This document shows, in pieces, positions 47,215 to 57,947 of a DNA stretch of 64,000 nt. The DNA lies in the NCBI RefSeq assembly GCF_001421325.1, contig NZ_LMJY01000016.1, positions 186,307 to 250,306 on the forward strand, read 5' to 3'. The notes below the pieces were generated by a model. That model searched no databases, was not told the origin of the DNA, and saw only the letters and a program-made list of their open reading frames with translations. Source of the stretch: Novosphingobium sp. Leaf2. GTDB lineage: Bacteria > Pseudomonadota > Alphaproteobacteria > Sphingomonadales > Sphingomonadaceae. The translations under genes and the position numbers were made by a program. Within the stretch, counting starts at the first letter, position 1; every line of letters begins with the position of its first letter.

Positions 47215-49002
47215 ATGGCAGGCAGCAGCGATCTTTATTCCCCCGTCCTTTCCGATGCCCTGGTGATCCTGGGCGCCGCCGGCATCGTGATCCCGGTGTT
47301 CAACCGCTTTCGCATCACGCCGGTGATCGGTTTCATCCTGGTGGGCCTGCTGGTCGGCCCCTTTGGCCTTGGCCGGCATGTGTTCGATTATCCCTGGCTG
47401 TCCTACTTCACGATCACCGATCCTGACGGGCTGGAGGTGTTCGCCGAATTCGGCATCATCCTGCTGCTGTTTTCGATCGGGCTGGAACTGTCGTTCCAAC
47501 GCCTGTGGCAGATGCGCCGCATGGTATTCGGGCTCGGCTCGCTGGAGCTCATCTTCATCGGCGCCTCGCTGACGTTCATCCTCGCCGCGATCGGGCAGAC
47601 GTTTTCCGGCGCGCTGGCACTGGGCCTCGCGCTCGCGCTGTCCTCCACCGCGCTGGTGCTCAAGATCACCGACACCACCACCCCGGTGGGCCGCGCCGCG
47701 CTCGCCATGCTGTTATTCGAGGATATCGCCCTGGTGCCGATCATCTTCCTGCTGGGCGCGCTGGGCCCCCACGCGGGCGCTGACGGTGTGGGTGAACTGC
47801 TGCACACCCTGATGTGGGGCACGGTGGCGATCGGCGCCCTGCTGGTGCTGGGCCGCTATCTGCTGCCACCCCTGTTCGCGCAGGCCGCCCGTACCAAAAG
47901 CCCGGAGCTGTTCCTGGCCGCCAGCCTGCTGGTGGTGATCCTCGCCTCGCTCGCCACCGCCGCAACCGGCCTGTCGCCCATCGTCGGCGCGCTGGTAGCC
48001 GGCCTGCTCATCGCCGAGACCGAATACCACACCGAGGTCGAACAGATCATCGAACCGTTCAAGGGCTTGGCGCTGGGGGTGTTCCTGATCACCATCGGCA
48101 TGAGCATAGACTTGCAGGTGGTGTGGGAAAACCTGGGCTCGATCCTGGTCGCCACCGCAACCGTCATCGTTTTGAAAGCCGTCGTCACCGGCGTCCTGTT
48201 GCGCATGATGGGCGCGCGGCGCGGCACTGCGATGGAAACCGGCATCCTGATGTCCAGCCCGTCGGAAACCACGCTGATCGTGCTCACCGCCGCCAGCACC
48301 GCGCAGTTGATCCAACCCGGCACCGCGCAGTTCTGGCAGATCGTCACCGCGCTGGGGCTCACCGTCACCCCGCTGATGGCCTTCGCCGGCAAGATCATGG
48401 CCCGTCAGGTCGATAGCGGCGATGCGCCCCAACTGCCAGCACCGGAGGTGGACGAGAGCCGCCCGCGCACGATCATCGTCGGTTTCGGCCGGGTGGGTCA
48501 TCTCGTTGCCGACATGCTGGCCCGTCACGATCGGCCCTATCTGGCGGTGGACAGCAACACCGACCTGATCGCCGCAGGCCGGCGCGGCGGCTACACCGTC
48601 GCCTTCGCCGATGCGGGCCGGGGCGATGCTATGCTCCGTCTGGGTGCGGGCGAAGCGGCGGCGGTGATCCTCACCATGGACGAACCCGTGATCGCCCAGC
48701 GCATCGTCAAGAAGCTGCGCGCCGAATTTCCCGACTTGCCGATCCTGGCCCGTGCCCGCGACGCTGACCACGCGGCCCAACTCTATCGCGTTGGCGCCAG
48801 CTATGCCGTACCCGAAACGCTGGAAAGCTCGCTGCAACTATCCGAAGCCGCACTGGTGGAAACCGGCGTCGCGATGGGCCCGGTTATCGCCTCGATCCAC
48901 GAAAAGCGTGACGAGTTTCGTGAAATGATCATGGAGCGCGGCGGGCTTGCCGAGAAACCGTCGCTCCGTTCGGGCCAGCTGCGCGAGACGGAGCGGACCT
49001 GA
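47215..49002 (+). CDS. Kef-type cation:proton antiporter
   Basis: 595 residues. About twelve to thirteen membrane helices (residues 10-390) of the CPA2 family followed by a TrkA-N (RCK) nucleotide-binding domain with IIVGFGRVGHLVADMLA (residue about 420). Characteristic FGIILLLFSIGLELS and LSSTALVLKI. Glutathione-gated K+ efflux is known for KefB/C of enterics, but ion specificity here is inferred. Start at 47215 (MAGSSDLYS) chosen; an in-frame ATG at 47173 is possible. It diverges from bamD. Confidence 0.9.
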   Translation: MAGSSDLYSPVLSDALVILGAAGIVIPVFNRFRITPVIGFILVGLLVGPFGLGRHVFDYPWLSYFTITDPDGLEVFAEFGIILLLFSIGLELSFQRLWQMRRMVFGLGSLELIFIGASLTFILAAIGQTFSGALALGLALALSSTALVLKITDTTTPVGRAALAMLLFEDIALVPIIFLLGALGPHAGADGVGELLHTLMWGTVAIGALLVLGRYLLPPLFAQAARTKSPELFLAASLLVVILASLATAATGLSPIVGALVAGLLIAETEYHTEVEQIIEPFKGLALGVFLITIGMSIDLQVVWENLGSILVATATVIVLKAVVTGVLLRMMGARRGTAMETGILMSSPSETTLIVLTAASTAQLIQPGTAQFWQIVTALGLTVTPLMAFAGKIMARQVDSGDAPQLPAPEVDESRPRTIIVGFGRVGHLVADMLARHDRPYLAVDSNTDLIAAGRRGGYTVAFADAGRGDAMLRLGAGEAAAVILTMDEPVIAQRIVKKLRAEFPDLPILARARDADHAAQLYRVGASYAVPETLESSLQLSEAALVETGVAMGPVIASIHEKRDEFREMIMERGGLAEKPSLRSGQLRETERT

Positions 49003-49005
49003 CGA

Positions 49006-49200
49006 TCATTTCGTCAGCCAGTGTATCAACGGCTGCAACATCGTCACCCCGCCGATCGGCGCCACCAGCAGCAGCACCGCATTCACGCCCATGATGATCG
49101 CCAGCACTTTTTCGCCGCGTTTGGAAATCACCGGACCGGGCGCTGGCGGTTGCGGCGTCTCGCCTTCGGGCGGCCAGGGTTCGCGAAAATCCATGAACAT
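49006..49200 (-). CDS. Small single-pass membrane protein (64 residues)
   Basis: A Pro-rich N-terminus (FREPWPPEGETPQPPAP) and one helix at about 35-55 (VLAIIMGVNAVLLLVAPIGG). An AGGAG site lies 12 nt upstream of the ATG at 49200; the ATG at 49194 is also possible. Function not recognised, but similar short proteins are found in sphingomonads. It converges with the Kef-type antiporter (4-bp gap) and lies downstream of glsA on the same strand. Confidence 0.65.
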   Translation of the reverse strand: MFMDFREPWPPEGETPQPPAPGPVISKRGEKVLAIIMGVNAVLLLVAPIGGVTMLQPLIHWLTK

Positions 49201-49289
49201 GCGGTGCGGACTCCTGAAGGAGGGACGACACGCATGATAGCGACCTTCCGCCACACGCGCAAAGGCGTCTGTCGCGCCGCGCGCACCGC

Positions 49290-50222
49290 CTAGGGCATGC
49301 GCGGCTCGAACACGGACCAGCCGGTGCGCTGGGCCAGGCGTTCCAATGCCAGTTGGCCCAGTTGCGAATTGCCCGCCGCATTGAGCCCGGGAGACCATAC
49401 AGCGATGCTGGCGATACCAGGCGCAATGGCCAGAATGCCGCCGCCCACGCCGGACTTGCCGGGCAGGCCGATGCGATAGGCAAAGTCCCCGGAATTATCG
49501 TAATGCCCGCAAGACATCATCAGCGCATTGATGCGCCGGGCGCGATTTTCCGTGACGATGCGATGCCCGTCCACCGCGCCGCCGTTCATCAGGTATCGAC
49601 CGGCCAACGCCAGCTGGCGGCAGCTCATCGCCAGCGCGCAGAAGTGGAAATACGTGCCCAGCACCCGTTCCACCTCGCCATTGAGGTTGCCGAAGCTGCG
49701 CATGTAATTGGCCAGCGCGCGGTTGCGAAACCCGGTTTCCTGCTCCGCTCGCGCCACGTCGTCGTCGATGACGATCGCGTCGTCGCCCGCCAGTTCGCGC
49801 ACGAAGCGCAACATCTGGCCGATCGCTTCGCGGGGTCGCAACCGGCCCAGCAGCACATCGCACACCACGATGGCCCCTGCGTTTATGAACGGATTGCGCG
49901 GAATGCCGTGCTCGGTTTCAAGCTGGACGATGGAATTGAAAGCCGTGCCCGATGGCTCGCGCCCCACCCGTGCCCACAGCTGATCGCCCACCGCACCCAG
50001 CGCCAAGGTAAGCGCAAAAACCTTCGAGATCGACTGAACTGAAAACGGCTCGTCCGCATCACCTGCCAGATGCACAGCCCCATCGGCCATCACCAGCGCC
50101 AGCCCGAACTTGTCTGCAGGCACGGCGGCCAGCGGCGGAATGTAGCTGGCGACTACACCGCGCTGCCCCTCCCACCGCATCTCATCGGCGATCGCCGCGA
50201 CGATGCCGGCAAGATCGGTCAT
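49290..50222 (-). CDS. glsA: Glutaminase
   Basis: 310 residues. Serine-dependent glutaminase of the beta-lactamase-like fold: SxxK motif in [25 protein letters not shown] near the C-terminus, and NPFINAGAI. Converts glutamine to glutamate plus ammonia. The start at 50222 ([12 protein letters not shown]) is the family start; the open frame upstream enters alaS. It lies 49 bp downstream of alaS on the same strand. Confidence 0.95.
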   Translation of the reverse strand: MTDLAGIVAAIADEMRWEGQRGVVASYIPPLAAVPADKFGLALVMADGAVHLAGDADEPFSVQSISKVFALTLALGAVGDQLWARVGREPSGTAFNSIVQLETEHGIPRNPFINAGAIVVCDVLLGRLRPREAIGQMLRFVRELAGDDAIVIDDDVARAEQETGFRNRALANYMRSFGNLNGEVERVLGTYFHFCALAMSCRQLALAGRYLMNGGAVDGHRIVTENRARRINALMMSCGHYDNSGDFAYRIGLPGKSGVGGGILAIAPGIASIAVWSPGLNAAGNSQLGQLALERLAQRTGWSVFEPRMP

Positions 50223-50271
50223 CAAAAGGGGTGGCGGATGGTCACACCCGTCGGGTTTGCCGGGCCTCCGC

Positions 50272-52932
50272 TCACCCGGCCAGCGCTGCCTTGACGGCGG
50301 CAATGGCGTCGGCGGCTTTCGTTCCATCCGGTCCGCCGCCTTGCGCCATGTCGGCGCGGCCACCGCCGCCCTTGCCACCTAGCGCCTCGACACCGCGCCG
50401 CACCAGCTCCACAGCGCTGACGGTATCGACAAGGTCTTGCGTCACCCCAGCGGCGATGCTGGCTTTGCCCTCGTTCACCGCCACGATGGCCGCAACGCCA
50501 GAGCCCAAGCGCTGCTTGGCCTGATCGAGAAGCCCGCGCAGATCCTTGGGGTCCAGCCCTTCCAGCACCTGGCCGGAGAACTTGATGCCGCCCACGTCCT
50601 CGTCGGCTGCTTGAGGGTTGCCCGCCCCGCCGCCGGCAGCGCCGGACAAGGCCAGCGCTTTTTTCGCCTCGGCAAGGTCGCGCTCCAGCTTGCGACGTTC
50701 TTCGAGCAGCGCGGCCACCCGGTTTTCGACGTCTTCCGGCGTAGTGCGCAGCAGGCTGGCGGCATTTTTCAGCGCATCCTCGCGCGAAACCAGCCACTGG
50801 CGCGCGCCCTCGCCCGTCATCGCCTCGATACGGCGGATGCCGGATGACACCGCGCTTTCCGACACGATGCGGAACACGCCGATGTCGCCGGTGGCGTTCA
50901 CGTGCGTGCCGCCGCACAGCTCGACCGAATAGGTCCGCTCCCCGCAGGCGCGGCCCATCGACAGCACCCGCACTTCGTCGCCGTACTTTTCACCGAACAG
51001 CGCCATCGCACCTGCCGCCACAGCATCGTCGGGCGTCATCAACCGGGTCAGCACGCGCTCGTTCGCGCGGATTTCTGCGTTAACTTCCGCTTCGATCGCG
51101 GCAATATCGTCAGCGCTCAAAGCCTTGGGATGGGAAAAATCGAAGCGCAGGCGATCGGCGGCAACCAGCGAACCCTTCTGCGTTACATGCTCACCCAGTC
51201 GGCCACGCAAGGCGGCATGCAGCAAGTGCGTTGCCGAGTGGTTGGCCCGCACCGCATCGCGCCGTTCGGCATCGACGGCAAGATGCACCACGTCGCCCAC
51301 GGTAATCGTGCCGGCGTCGACCGTCCCGCTCATGGCATGAAGGCGCCCCAGCGGCTTCGACGTGTCGTTAACCGTGATGCGCAGCCCGCCTGGGCCGGCA
51401 ATCGTCCCGCGATCCCCTTCCTGGCCACCGGACTCGCCGTAGAATGGCGTCTGGTTGGTCAGCACCACCACCTGCTCGCCCGCATTTGCGGACGAGACTT
51501 CCATGCCATCCTTCACCAGCGCGACGACCCGGCCTTCGCCGCCGGTTGCGGTGTAGCCGGTGAACTCGCTGGCACCTTCGCGCTCGGCGATATCGAACCA
51601 CACCTCGCTGTCAGCCGCTTGCCCGGAGCCCTTCCATGCCGCGCGCGCAGCCGCCTTCTGCTGCGCCATTGCCGCATCGAAACCGGCCTTGTCCACGCTG
51701 ATGCCGCGCGAACGCAGTGCGTCCTCGGTCAGATCGTAGGGAAAGCCGAAGGTGTCGTAGAGCCGGAATGCGGTATCGCCGGGAAGTTCGCCGCCTTCAC
51801 CCAGACCGGCGGTGGCCTCGTCAAGCAGCCTGAGGCCGTTGGACAAAGTGCGGCGAAACTGGATTTCCTCGCGTTCCAGCGTTTCTTCGATCAGCGGCTG
51901 CGCACGGCCCAACTCCGGGTAAGCCTGCCCCATTTCAGCCACCAGCGCCGGCACCAGCCGGTGCATCAGCGGATCCTTGGCGCCCAGCAGATGGGCATGG
52001 CGCATCGCCCGGCGCATGATCCGGCGCAGCACATAGCCGCGCCCTTCATTCGAGGGCAGCACGCCGTCAGCCAGCAGGAACCCGGTGGAGCGCAAGTGGT
52101 CGGCAATCACCCGGTGGCTGGCACGGGCATCGCCTTCAGCCATAACCCCGGTCAGGCTTTCGGACGCCGCAATCAGCGCCTTGAACGTATCGATATCATA
52201 ATTGTCATGGACGCCCTGCATGACTGCCGAGATGCGTTCCAGTCCCATGCCGGTATCGATCGACGGTTTGGGCAGGTTGCCAACGATTTCGCCTGCAGCC
52301 TGCTCGAACTGCATGAACACAAGGTTCCAGATCTCGATAAAGCGGTCGCCATCCTCTTCGGCGGACCCCGGAGGACCACCCCAGATGTGATCGCCATGAT
52401 CGAAGAAAATTTCCGAACAAGGCCCGCACGGCCCTTCATCACCCATTGCCCAGAAATTGTCCTTGGTGGGGATGCGGATGATCTTCTGGTCCGGCAACCC
52501 GGCTATCTTCTTCCACAAGTCGAACGCCTCATCGTCCGTATGGTAGACAGTGACGAGCAGCTTTTCGACCGGCAGACCCCATTCCTTGGTCAGCAGGGTC
52601 CACGCATGGGTGATCGCCTGCTCCTTGAAATAGTCGCCGAACGAAAAATTCCCGAGCATTTCAAAGAAGGTGTGGTGGCGGGCGGTGTAGCCTACGTTAT
52701 CGAGGTCGTTATGCTTGCCGCCGGCGCGCACGCACTTTTGCGACGAGGTTGCGCGCGGTGGATCGCGCGTTTCAAGACCGGTGAATACGTTCTTAAATGG
52801 AACCATGCCGGCATTGACGAACATCAGCGTCGGATCGTTGTAGGGCACGAGCGGCGCGGATTGCACCGGCTCATGACCAGTGCTCGCGAAATAGTCGAGG
52901 AAGGACCGGCGGATTTCGTTGGTCGTCTGCAT
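50272..52932 (-). CDS. alaS: Alanyl-tRNA synthetase
   Basis: 886 residues. Class II catalytic domain ([15 protein letters not shown], then [21 protein letters not shown]), tRNA-binding region, editing domain with [11 protein letters not shown] and [11 protein letters not shown] that supply the zinc/editing residues, and a C-terminal C-Ala ([12 protein letters not shown]). Charges tRNA-Ala and clears mischarged Ser/Gly. Downstream of recA on the same strand with a 239-bp gap. Confidence 0.97.
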   Translation of the reverse strand: MQTTNEIRRSFLDYFASTGHEPVQSAPLVPYNDPTLMFVNAGMVPFKNVFTGLETRDPPRATSSQKCVRAGGKHNDLDNVGYTARHHTFFEMLGNFSFGDYFKEQAITHAWTLLTKEWGLPVEKLLVTVYHTDDEAFDLWKKIAGLPDQKIIRIPTKDNFWAMGDEGPCGPCSEIFFDHGDHIWGGPPGSAEEDGDRFIEIWNLVFMQFEQAAGEIVGNLPKPSIDTGMGLERISAVMQGVHDNYDIDTFKALIAASESLTGVMAEGDARASHRVIADHLRSTGFLLADGVLPSNEGRGYVLRRIMRRAMRHAHLLGAKDPLMHRLVPALVAEMGQAYPELGRAQPLIEETLEREEIQFRRTLSNGLRLLDEATAGLGEGGELPGDTAFRLYDTFGFPYDLTEDALRSRGISVDKAGFDAAMAQQKAAARAAWKGSGQAADSEVWFDIAEREGASEFTGYTATGGEGRVVALVKDGMEVSSANAGEQVVVLTNQTPFYGESGGQEGDRGTIAGPGGLRITVNDTSKPLGRLHAMSGTVDAGTITVGDVVHLAVDAERRDAVRANHSATHLLHAALRGRLGEHVTQKGSLVAADRLRFDFSHPKALSADDIAAIEAEVNAEIRANERVLTRLMTPDDAVAAGAMALFGEKYGDEVRVLSMGRACGERTYSVELCGGTHVNATGDIGVFRIVSESAVSSGIRRIEAMTGEGARQWLVSREDALKNAASLLRTTPEDVENRVAALLEERRKLERDLAEAKKALALSGAAGGGAGNPQAADEDVGGIKFSGQVLEGLDPKDLRGLLDQAKQRLGSGVAAIVAVNEGKASIAAGVTQDLVDTVSAVELVRRGVEALGGKGGGGRADMAQGGGPDGTKAADAIAAVKAALAG

Positions 52933-53116
52933 GGTTTGTGCCGATAAATCACGCAGCGAGCGGCGGCAAGCCGTAGTCTGCGGTCAGGCTGTTCGGGAAA
53001 TGCGATAAGGCGCGGCCTGCAAAGGCGAAGTGCGGCATCTAACGGGCAGCGCGCATGTTCGATAGTCAGCATGCGCCGACTTGGGCTTGCTCAATCAAAC
53101 CAGCCACGACCCCGAC

Positions 53117-53164
53117 TTTCGAAGGTTCAAGCCGGGCACCCGGCTGGGGCTTGAACCTTCGAAA
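53117..53164 (-). terminator. 17-bp hairpin directly after recA
   Basis: TTTCGAAGGTTCAAGCC (53117-53133) and GGCTTGAACCTTCGAAA (53148-53164): perfect inverted repeat with a 14-nt loop, 7 nt from the recA stop. No T-run follows on the minus strand, so it may stop transcription weakly, protect the mRNA 3' end, or be a residual repeat. Confidence 0.6.
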
Positions 53165-53171
53165 CCAGCTA

Positions 53172-54245
53172 TCAGGCGTCGTCTTCCTCGGTGGGCCCGA
53201 CCATCATTTCTTCGGCGAGCCCATCCGTTTTCGTGCGGATCGCGTTTTCCAGGCGATCGCACATTTCGGGGTTGGCCTTAAGGTAGGCCTTGGAGTTTTC
53301 ACGCCCCTGACCGATGCGCACAGAATCGTAGCTGAACCAGGCGCCGGACTTTTCGACGATACCGGCCTTCACGCCAAGATCGAGAATCTCACCGATCTTG
53401 GACACACCTTCGCCATACATGATGTCAAATTCGACCTGCTTGAACGGCGGCGCGACCTTGTTCTTGACGACTTTCACGCGCGTGGCGTTGCCCACCACCT
53501 CGTCCCGATCCTTGATCGCACCGGTCCGACGAATGTCGAGCCGGACGGATGCGTAGAACTTGAGCGCGTTGCCGCCGGTCGTGGTTTCCGGATTGCCGTA
53601 CATCACGCCGATCTTCATGCGCAGCTGGTTGATGAAGATCACCATGCAGCGCGAGCGGCTGATCGAACCGGTCAGCTTGCGCAAGGACTGGCTCATCAGG
53701 CGGGCCTGCAAGCCCACGTGACTATCACCCATTTCGCCTTCGATTTCTGCGCGCGGAACTAGTGCGGCAACCGAGTCCACCACCAGCACATCGATCGCGT
53801 TGGAGCGCACCAGCGTGTCGACGATTTCCAGTGCCTGTTCGCCGGTGTCAGGCTGGGATACGATCAGTTCATCAATATTGACGCCCAGCTTTTTGGCATA
53901 GACCGGATCGAGCGCGTGTTCCGCATCGATGAACGCTGCCGTGCCGCCGCCCTTCTGCGCCTCGGCGATGACATGCAGAGCCAGCGTGGTCTTGCCCGAG
54001 CTTTCCGGACCGTAGATCTCGATCACCCGGCCACGCGGCAGGCCGCCGACGCCAAGCGCGATATCCAAGCCCAGCGAGCCGGTGGAGATCGCTTCGACCT
54101 GCATCGTCTCCTTCGAGCCCAGCTTCATTGCCGAACCCTTGCCGAACGCCTTGTCGATCTGGGCCAGCGCCGCATCGAGCGCCTTTTGACGGTCCATTGC
54201 TTCCTTTTCCTTGCCTTCCTGGATCAGCTTGAGCTGAGCGGCCAT
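53172..54245 (-). CDS. recA: Recombinase A
   Basis: 357 residues. Walker [15 protein letters not shown]2 loop [14 protein letters not shown], acidic C-terminus (GPTEEDDA). Catalyses strand exchange and LexA co-cleavage in the SOS response. The ATG at 54245 ([11 protein letters not shown]) has GGGGA 6 nt upstream; the longer ORF to 54320 is not family-like. A LexA box overlaps its promoter. alaS and glsA follow on the same strand. Confidence 0.97.
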   Translation of the reverse strand: MAAQLKLIQEGKEKEAMDRQKALDAALAQIDKAFGKGSAMKLGSKETMQVEAISTGSLGLDIALGVGGLPRGRVIEIYGPESSGKTTLALHVIAEAQKGGGTAAFIDAEHALDPVYAKKLGVNIDELIVSQPDTGEQALEIVDTLVRSNAIDVLVVDSVAALVPRAEIEGEMGDSHVGLQARLMSQSLRKLTGSISRSRCMVIFINQLRMKIGVMYGNPETTTGGNALKFYASVRLDIRRTGAIKDRDEVVGNATRVKVVKNKVAPPFKQVEFDIMYGEGVSKIGEILDLGVKAGIVEKSGAWFSYDSVRIGQGRENSKAYLKANPEMCDRLENAIRTKTDGLAEEMMVGPTEEDDA

Positions 54246-54299
54246 ATTCATTCCCCATCTGCTACCTGCCTGACCGGAAAGGTCAACGTCACGAAACGC

Positions 54300-54337
54300 T
54301 ATGTACGCATTTCGTTCCACCAGAACAAGAGGGGAAC
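54300..54337 (-). promoter_or_regulatory. recA promoter with overlapping LexA box
   Basis: On the minus strand GTTC-CCCTCTT-GTTC (54337-54323) is a perfect alphaproteobacterial SOS box (GTTC-N7-GTTC). Its right half forms the -35 TTGTTC (54328-54323), followed after 17 nt by TACATA (54305-54300). About 55 bp from the recA start. Confidence 0.88.
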
Positions 54338-54356
54338 TTCAGCAGATTTCTGTTTT

Positions 54357-56789
54357 TTAATCGCGTGCCGTGCGCGCCAGAACTTCCCCGACTTTTTCCG
54401 ACAGCTGCTGCACGGAGAACGGTTTGGGCATGAACCAGGCGTTGGGGATGCCGATCTGCTTGCGCAATTGCTCCTCCGCGTAGCCCGACATGAACAGGAC
54501 CGGCAGGTCCGGTGCGAAGCGGCGAATCTCGCGCGCCATGGCCGGACCATCCAAAGTAGGCATCACCACGTCGGACACCACGAGATCGAAGCGCCCGCCT
54601 TCCTGCACTAGCTCCAGCCCTTCCTCGCCATCGCGCGCGCAGGTTACCTGATAGCCTTGCCGGGTGAGTGCGCGCTCGGCAACGATGCGGACTGGATCCT
54701 CATCCTCAACCAGCAGGATGGACCCGCCGCCGGCCCATTGCGTGGGGGGTGGTTCGAGCGCGATGGCCGGGCGGTCCGCCGCGCTGCCGGGCGCCACGTG
54801 ATGAACCGGGAGGTAGACCGTGAAGCGCGCGCCGCGCCCCACTTCGCTTTCGGCGAAAATGAAGCCGCCGGACTGCTTAACGATTCCGTAAACGGTCGAA
54901 AGCCCCAACCCGGTGCCCTTGCCCTGCTCCTTGGTGGTGAAGAACGGCTCGAAAATCTTGCCCAGCACTTCGGGCGAGATGCCCCCGCCGCTGTCCTCGA
55001 CGATGAGTGCGGTATATTCGCCGGCGGGGATGATCTCGGAACGCATCGCCCGAACGTCCGTGGTGGTGACCTTGCGGGTAGCGAGAACCAGCCGCCCGGC
55101 GCCGTCCCCGCGCGATTGCATCGCATCGCGCGCGTTCACCGCCAGGTTGACGATCACCTGCTCCAGCTGGGTGGGATCGGCGCGCACGGGGCCAAGATCA
55201 CGGTCATGGGTGACGACGAGCTGGATCTTTTCGCCGATCAGGCGGCGCAGCATCTGCGACACATCCGCCACCACATCGGGTAACTGAATCACTTCGGGGC
55301 GCAAGGTTTGCTGGCGGGAAAAGGCGAGCAGCTGGCGGGTAAGCGATGCGGCGCGGTTGGAGTTGGCGCGGATCTGCTGAATATCGTCATAGTCCGAATC
55401 GCCGGGGGTATGGCGCATCAGCATCAGATCGCAGGTGCCCAGAATCGCGGTAAGCACGTTATTGAAATCATGCGCGACGCCGCCCGCCAACTGGCCGACC
55501 GCCTGCATCTTGGTGGCCTGCGCCACCTGCCGCTTGAGCCGCAGTTCCTCCGACGTGTCGGTCAGCCCCAGCAGCACCGCGGCATCGCCAAGGCCGCGCA
55601 CGCCGGCAAGGCTGAGCGACACCGGATTATCGGACTGGCTGGCAAGGCGGATGGCAAGATCGCCGGCGGCGGCAGGCCCTTGCGCAAAGCGGCGGATCGC
55701 CTCGGACAAGGCGCGCTTGTCCTCCTTTACCACCAGGTCGGTGGGATACGTCGGCGGTTCGTGGCCTTCGTGGCCGGCCGCGCGCATGAAAGCGGGGTTG
55801 GCAAACAGCAGTCGCCCGTCGCGGTCCGCCATCGCCAGGCCCAGCGGCAACTGGCTGAGCAGCGCCTCCAGATGCGGCGCGGAGCCGACACCGCCGCCGC
55901 CCGAGCCGATGCCCTGCGCGGCCTCCACCACCAGCATCAGCGAGGGGGTGATCGCCGGGTCCGGATCCTCAACCGAATCGGGGTCCGCCACCGGCACGTG
56001 ATACAGCACCAAGGGGCCGCCGCGCCCGGCTTCGCGCGCCCAGCCGATCCGTTCGCCTTCTTCCTGGTTGAGCAGACCGATGAAATCGACGCCGGTGAGA
56101 TCGGAGTGGGCGTTGCCGGTAGCGCGGGCGGCAAAGCCGGAGCTGGCGGCGCGGATGGTGCCGTCAGGATCAACCACGGCGGCCGCAATGCCACCCTTGG
56201 CGAGACCGCGTCCCAGCTTGCCGTCAAGCGCGGCGACGACCTCGCCGACGGGATCGCTCGCACCGATGCTGGTGATCCGCCAGATCAGGAAATCGTCGCC
56301 CCGGCCCACGCGGCGCACGTCGGCACGCCAATGCGCGCCGTCCTCGTTGGTCATCTCGGCAGTACTGTGGCCATCGCGCCAGGCGCGGCGAGTGGCTTCG
56401 GCCAAGCGTTCGGAGGACGGCTGCGTAACCGAAAGGCGCGGCGGTGCGGCGGATGCGCCGAACCAGCTTTCGAACCGGGCGTTGGCGCATGTCAGCCGTC
56501 CGGCACGGTCGGTGATGGCGATCGCCATGTCAGGCCGCTCGATCCCGGCAACCGTAACCGACCAGTCCGGTTGGGCGAATTCCACCTCGCCGGCAGGAGC
56601 GCGGCGCCGGGCGAGCGCCCATGCCATCGTGCCAAAGACCGCGATCGCCGCAAGAAACACTGCCATCAGCAGCAGATCGCCAGAAACCAGCCATACCAGC
56701 AGGACGCTGAGCACCAGCGCGCCGATGACGGCCAGCAGTTCTTTCGACCCCTTCGGTGCGGTACCAGCCAGACCGGCGCGTGCGTTCAT
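54357..56789 (-). CDS. cckA: Cell-cycle hybrid histidine kinase CckA
   Basis: 810 residues. Two N-terminal transmembrane helices (about 18-60), two PAS-like regions (about 70-430), the phospho-acceptor HisKA motif GQLAGGVAHDFNNVLTA, HATPase (GTGLGLSTVYG), and a C-terminal receiver with the phospho-Asp in DLVVSDVVMPTLDGPAM. CckA passes phosphate via ChpT to CtrA and CpdR, controlling the cell cycle and motility. The start overlaps the DUF2062 gene stop (ATGA). Its presence with cpdR and sciP matches the CtrA network of this lineage. Confidence 0.95.
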   Translation of the reverse strand: MNARAGLAGTAPKGSKELLAVIGALVLSVLLVWLVSGDLLLMAVFLAAIAVFGTMAWALARRRAPAGEVEFAQPDWSVTVAGIERPDMAIAITDRAGRLTCANARFESWFGASAAPPRLSVTQPSSERLAEATRRAWRDGHSTAEMTNEDGAHWRADVRRVGRGDDFLIWRITSIGASDPVGEVVAALDGKLGRGLAKGGIAAAVVDPDGTIRAASSGFAARATGNAHSDLTGVDFIGLLNQEEGERIGWAREAGRGGPLVLYHVPVADPDSVEDPDPAITPSLMLVVEAAQGIGSGGGGVGSAPHLEALLSQLPLGLAMADRDGRLLFANPAFMRAAGHEGHEPPTYPTDLVVKEDKRALSEAIRRFAQGPAAAGDLAIRLASQSDNPVSLSLAGVRGLGDAAVLLGLTDTSEELRLKRQVAQATKMQAVGQLAGGVAHDFNNVLTAILGTCDLMLMRHTPGDSDYDDIQQIRANSNRAASLTRQLLAFSRQQTLRPEVIQLPDVVADVSQMLRRLIGEKIQLVVTHDRDLGPVRADPTQLEQVIVNLAVNARDAMQSRGDGAGRLVLATRKVTTTDVRAMRSEIIPAGEYTALIVEDSGGGISPEVLGKIFEPFFTTKEQGKGTGLGLSTVYGIVKQSGGFIFAESEVGRGARFTVYLPVHHVAPGSAADRPAIALEPPPTQWAGGGSILLVEDEDPVRIVAERALTRQGYQVTCARDGEEGLELVQEGGRFDLVVSDVVMPTLDGPAMAREIRRFAPDLPVLFMSGYAEEQLRKQIGIPNAWFMPKPFSVQQLSEKVGEVLARTARD

Positions 56790-57376
56790 GCAGCGGATTC
56801 CGGTTCGGGTTGCGGCTCGGCCCGCAAGCGGATGGGCCGCAGTTTACGAGCGCGGTGCTTGTGCCCGATCCACCAGCGCCAAAACCAGGCGGAGAGCAGG
56901 TAGCCCAGCGCGGCGCAGACAACGGAGATCACGAACAGTCCTACCAGCAAGGCCGGCGCGGCGTCCGACAGCAGCCAGGCACTCCATTCGCCGATACCCG
57001 CGCCGCCTTGATAGAGCATGTTCACGGTCGCCAGGTCCGCGTGGTAGCCCAGCAGGTTGCCCACCCACAGCGAAGCGATCAGGATGAACGGCGTGGTCGC
57101 CGGGTTGGACAGGAAAGTCATCGCCGCCGCGATCGGGATGTTGCCGCGGCACGGCACGCACATCAGCGCCGCGCCCACAATCTGGATGCCGGGGATCAGC
57201 GCGAAGATGCCCACCAGCAACCCCACCGCCACACCGCGCGGCACCGAGCGGCGGGTGAAGCGGAACAATTCCGGCCGCCGTGCGAACGGGGCGGTGAAGC
57301 GATTGGCCTCAAGCTGCGCGTGCGTCGGCATCTGCCGGTGCAGCCAGCGGGACAGGCGATGCAGCAGCGCGCTCAT
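56786..57376 (-). CDS. DUF2062 membrane protein
   Basis: 196 residues with about four hydrophobic segments (around 55, 80, 110-120, 145-165) after an N-terminal Arg-rich region. FTRRSVPRGVAVGLLVGIFA, CVPCRGNIPIAAAMTFLSNP and ATTPF are typical of DUF2062 (PF09835), of unknown function. The stop overlaps the cckA start (ATGA), so the two are coupled. The start at 57376 (MSALLHRLSRWL) is used; an ATG at 57430 would lie inside smpB. Confidence 0.88.
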   Translation of the reverse strand: MSALLHRLSRWLHRQMPTHAQLEANRFTAPFARRPELFRFTRRSVPRGVAVGLLVGIFALIPGIQIVGAALMCVPCRGNIPIAAAMTFLSNPATTPFILIASLWVGNLLGYHADLATVNMLYQGGAGIGEWSAWLLSDAAPALLVGLFVISVVCAALGYLLSAWFWRWWIGHKHRARKLRPIRLRAEPQPEPESAA

Positions 57377-57383
57377 ACGAGGA

Positions 57384-57866
57384 TCACCCGTGGTCGCGCA
57401 TGATGCGGGCCTGGTCCCGCTTCCACTCACGGTCCTTGATGGTGTTGCGCTTGTCCGCCGCGTTCTTGCCTTTGGCCAAAGCCAGTTCCACTTTGGCGCG
57501 TCCGCGCGAGTTGAAGTAGATCGACAGCGGCACGAGCGTCATGCCCTTACGCTCCACGGCGCCCTGCAGGCGGGCGATCTCGCGTTCGTGCAGCAGCAGC
57601 TTGCGGGGCCGCTTGGGCACGTGATTGAAGCGATTGCCGTGGCTGAACTCGGGCACGTTGGCGTTGACCAGCCAGCATTCGCCGCCGCGAATCTCGGCAA
57701 AGGATTCCACAATCGAGCCTTCGCCGAACCGCAGCGATTTCACTTCGGTGCCGGTCAGCGCGATGCCGCACTCGAACTTGTCCTCGATGAAATAGTCGAA
57801 CCGCGCCTTGCGGTTTTCCGCGACGGTCTTGAACTTGTCGAACAGGGAATTTTGCGGGCGTGCCAT
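57384..57866 (-). CDS. smpB: SsrA-binding protein
   Basis: 160 residues. Core [20 protein letters not shown] and GTEVKSLR, with [19 protein letters not shown], typical of SmpB, which delivers tmRNA to stalled ribosomes. The C-terminal [19 protein letters not shown] is the usual basic tail. The start at 57866 ([12 protein letters not shown]) is good. It is 7 bp upstream of the DUF2062 gene and 81 bp downstream of dapA, same strand. Confidence 0.97.
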   Translation of the reverse strand: MARPQNSLFDKFKTVAENRKARFDYFIEDKFECGIALTGTEVKSLRFGEGSIVESFAEIRGGECWLVNANVPEFSHGNRFNHVPKRPRKLLLHEREIARLQGAVERKGMTLVPLSIYFNSRGRAKVELALAKGKNAADKRNTIKDREWKRDQARIMRDHG

Positions 57867-57947
57867 GGTAGAGCCATGTAGTCATGCCGCAGGCAAAAGG
57901 GAACGCCCGTTTGCTCCGCTTTGCCGCGATCGGTTGCTGCCCCGCCG

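Noticed and set aside
50902..52947. 681-codon plus-strand frame opposite alaS
   Set aside because: Antisense artefact of GC-rich coding sequence; alaS is complete on the other strand.
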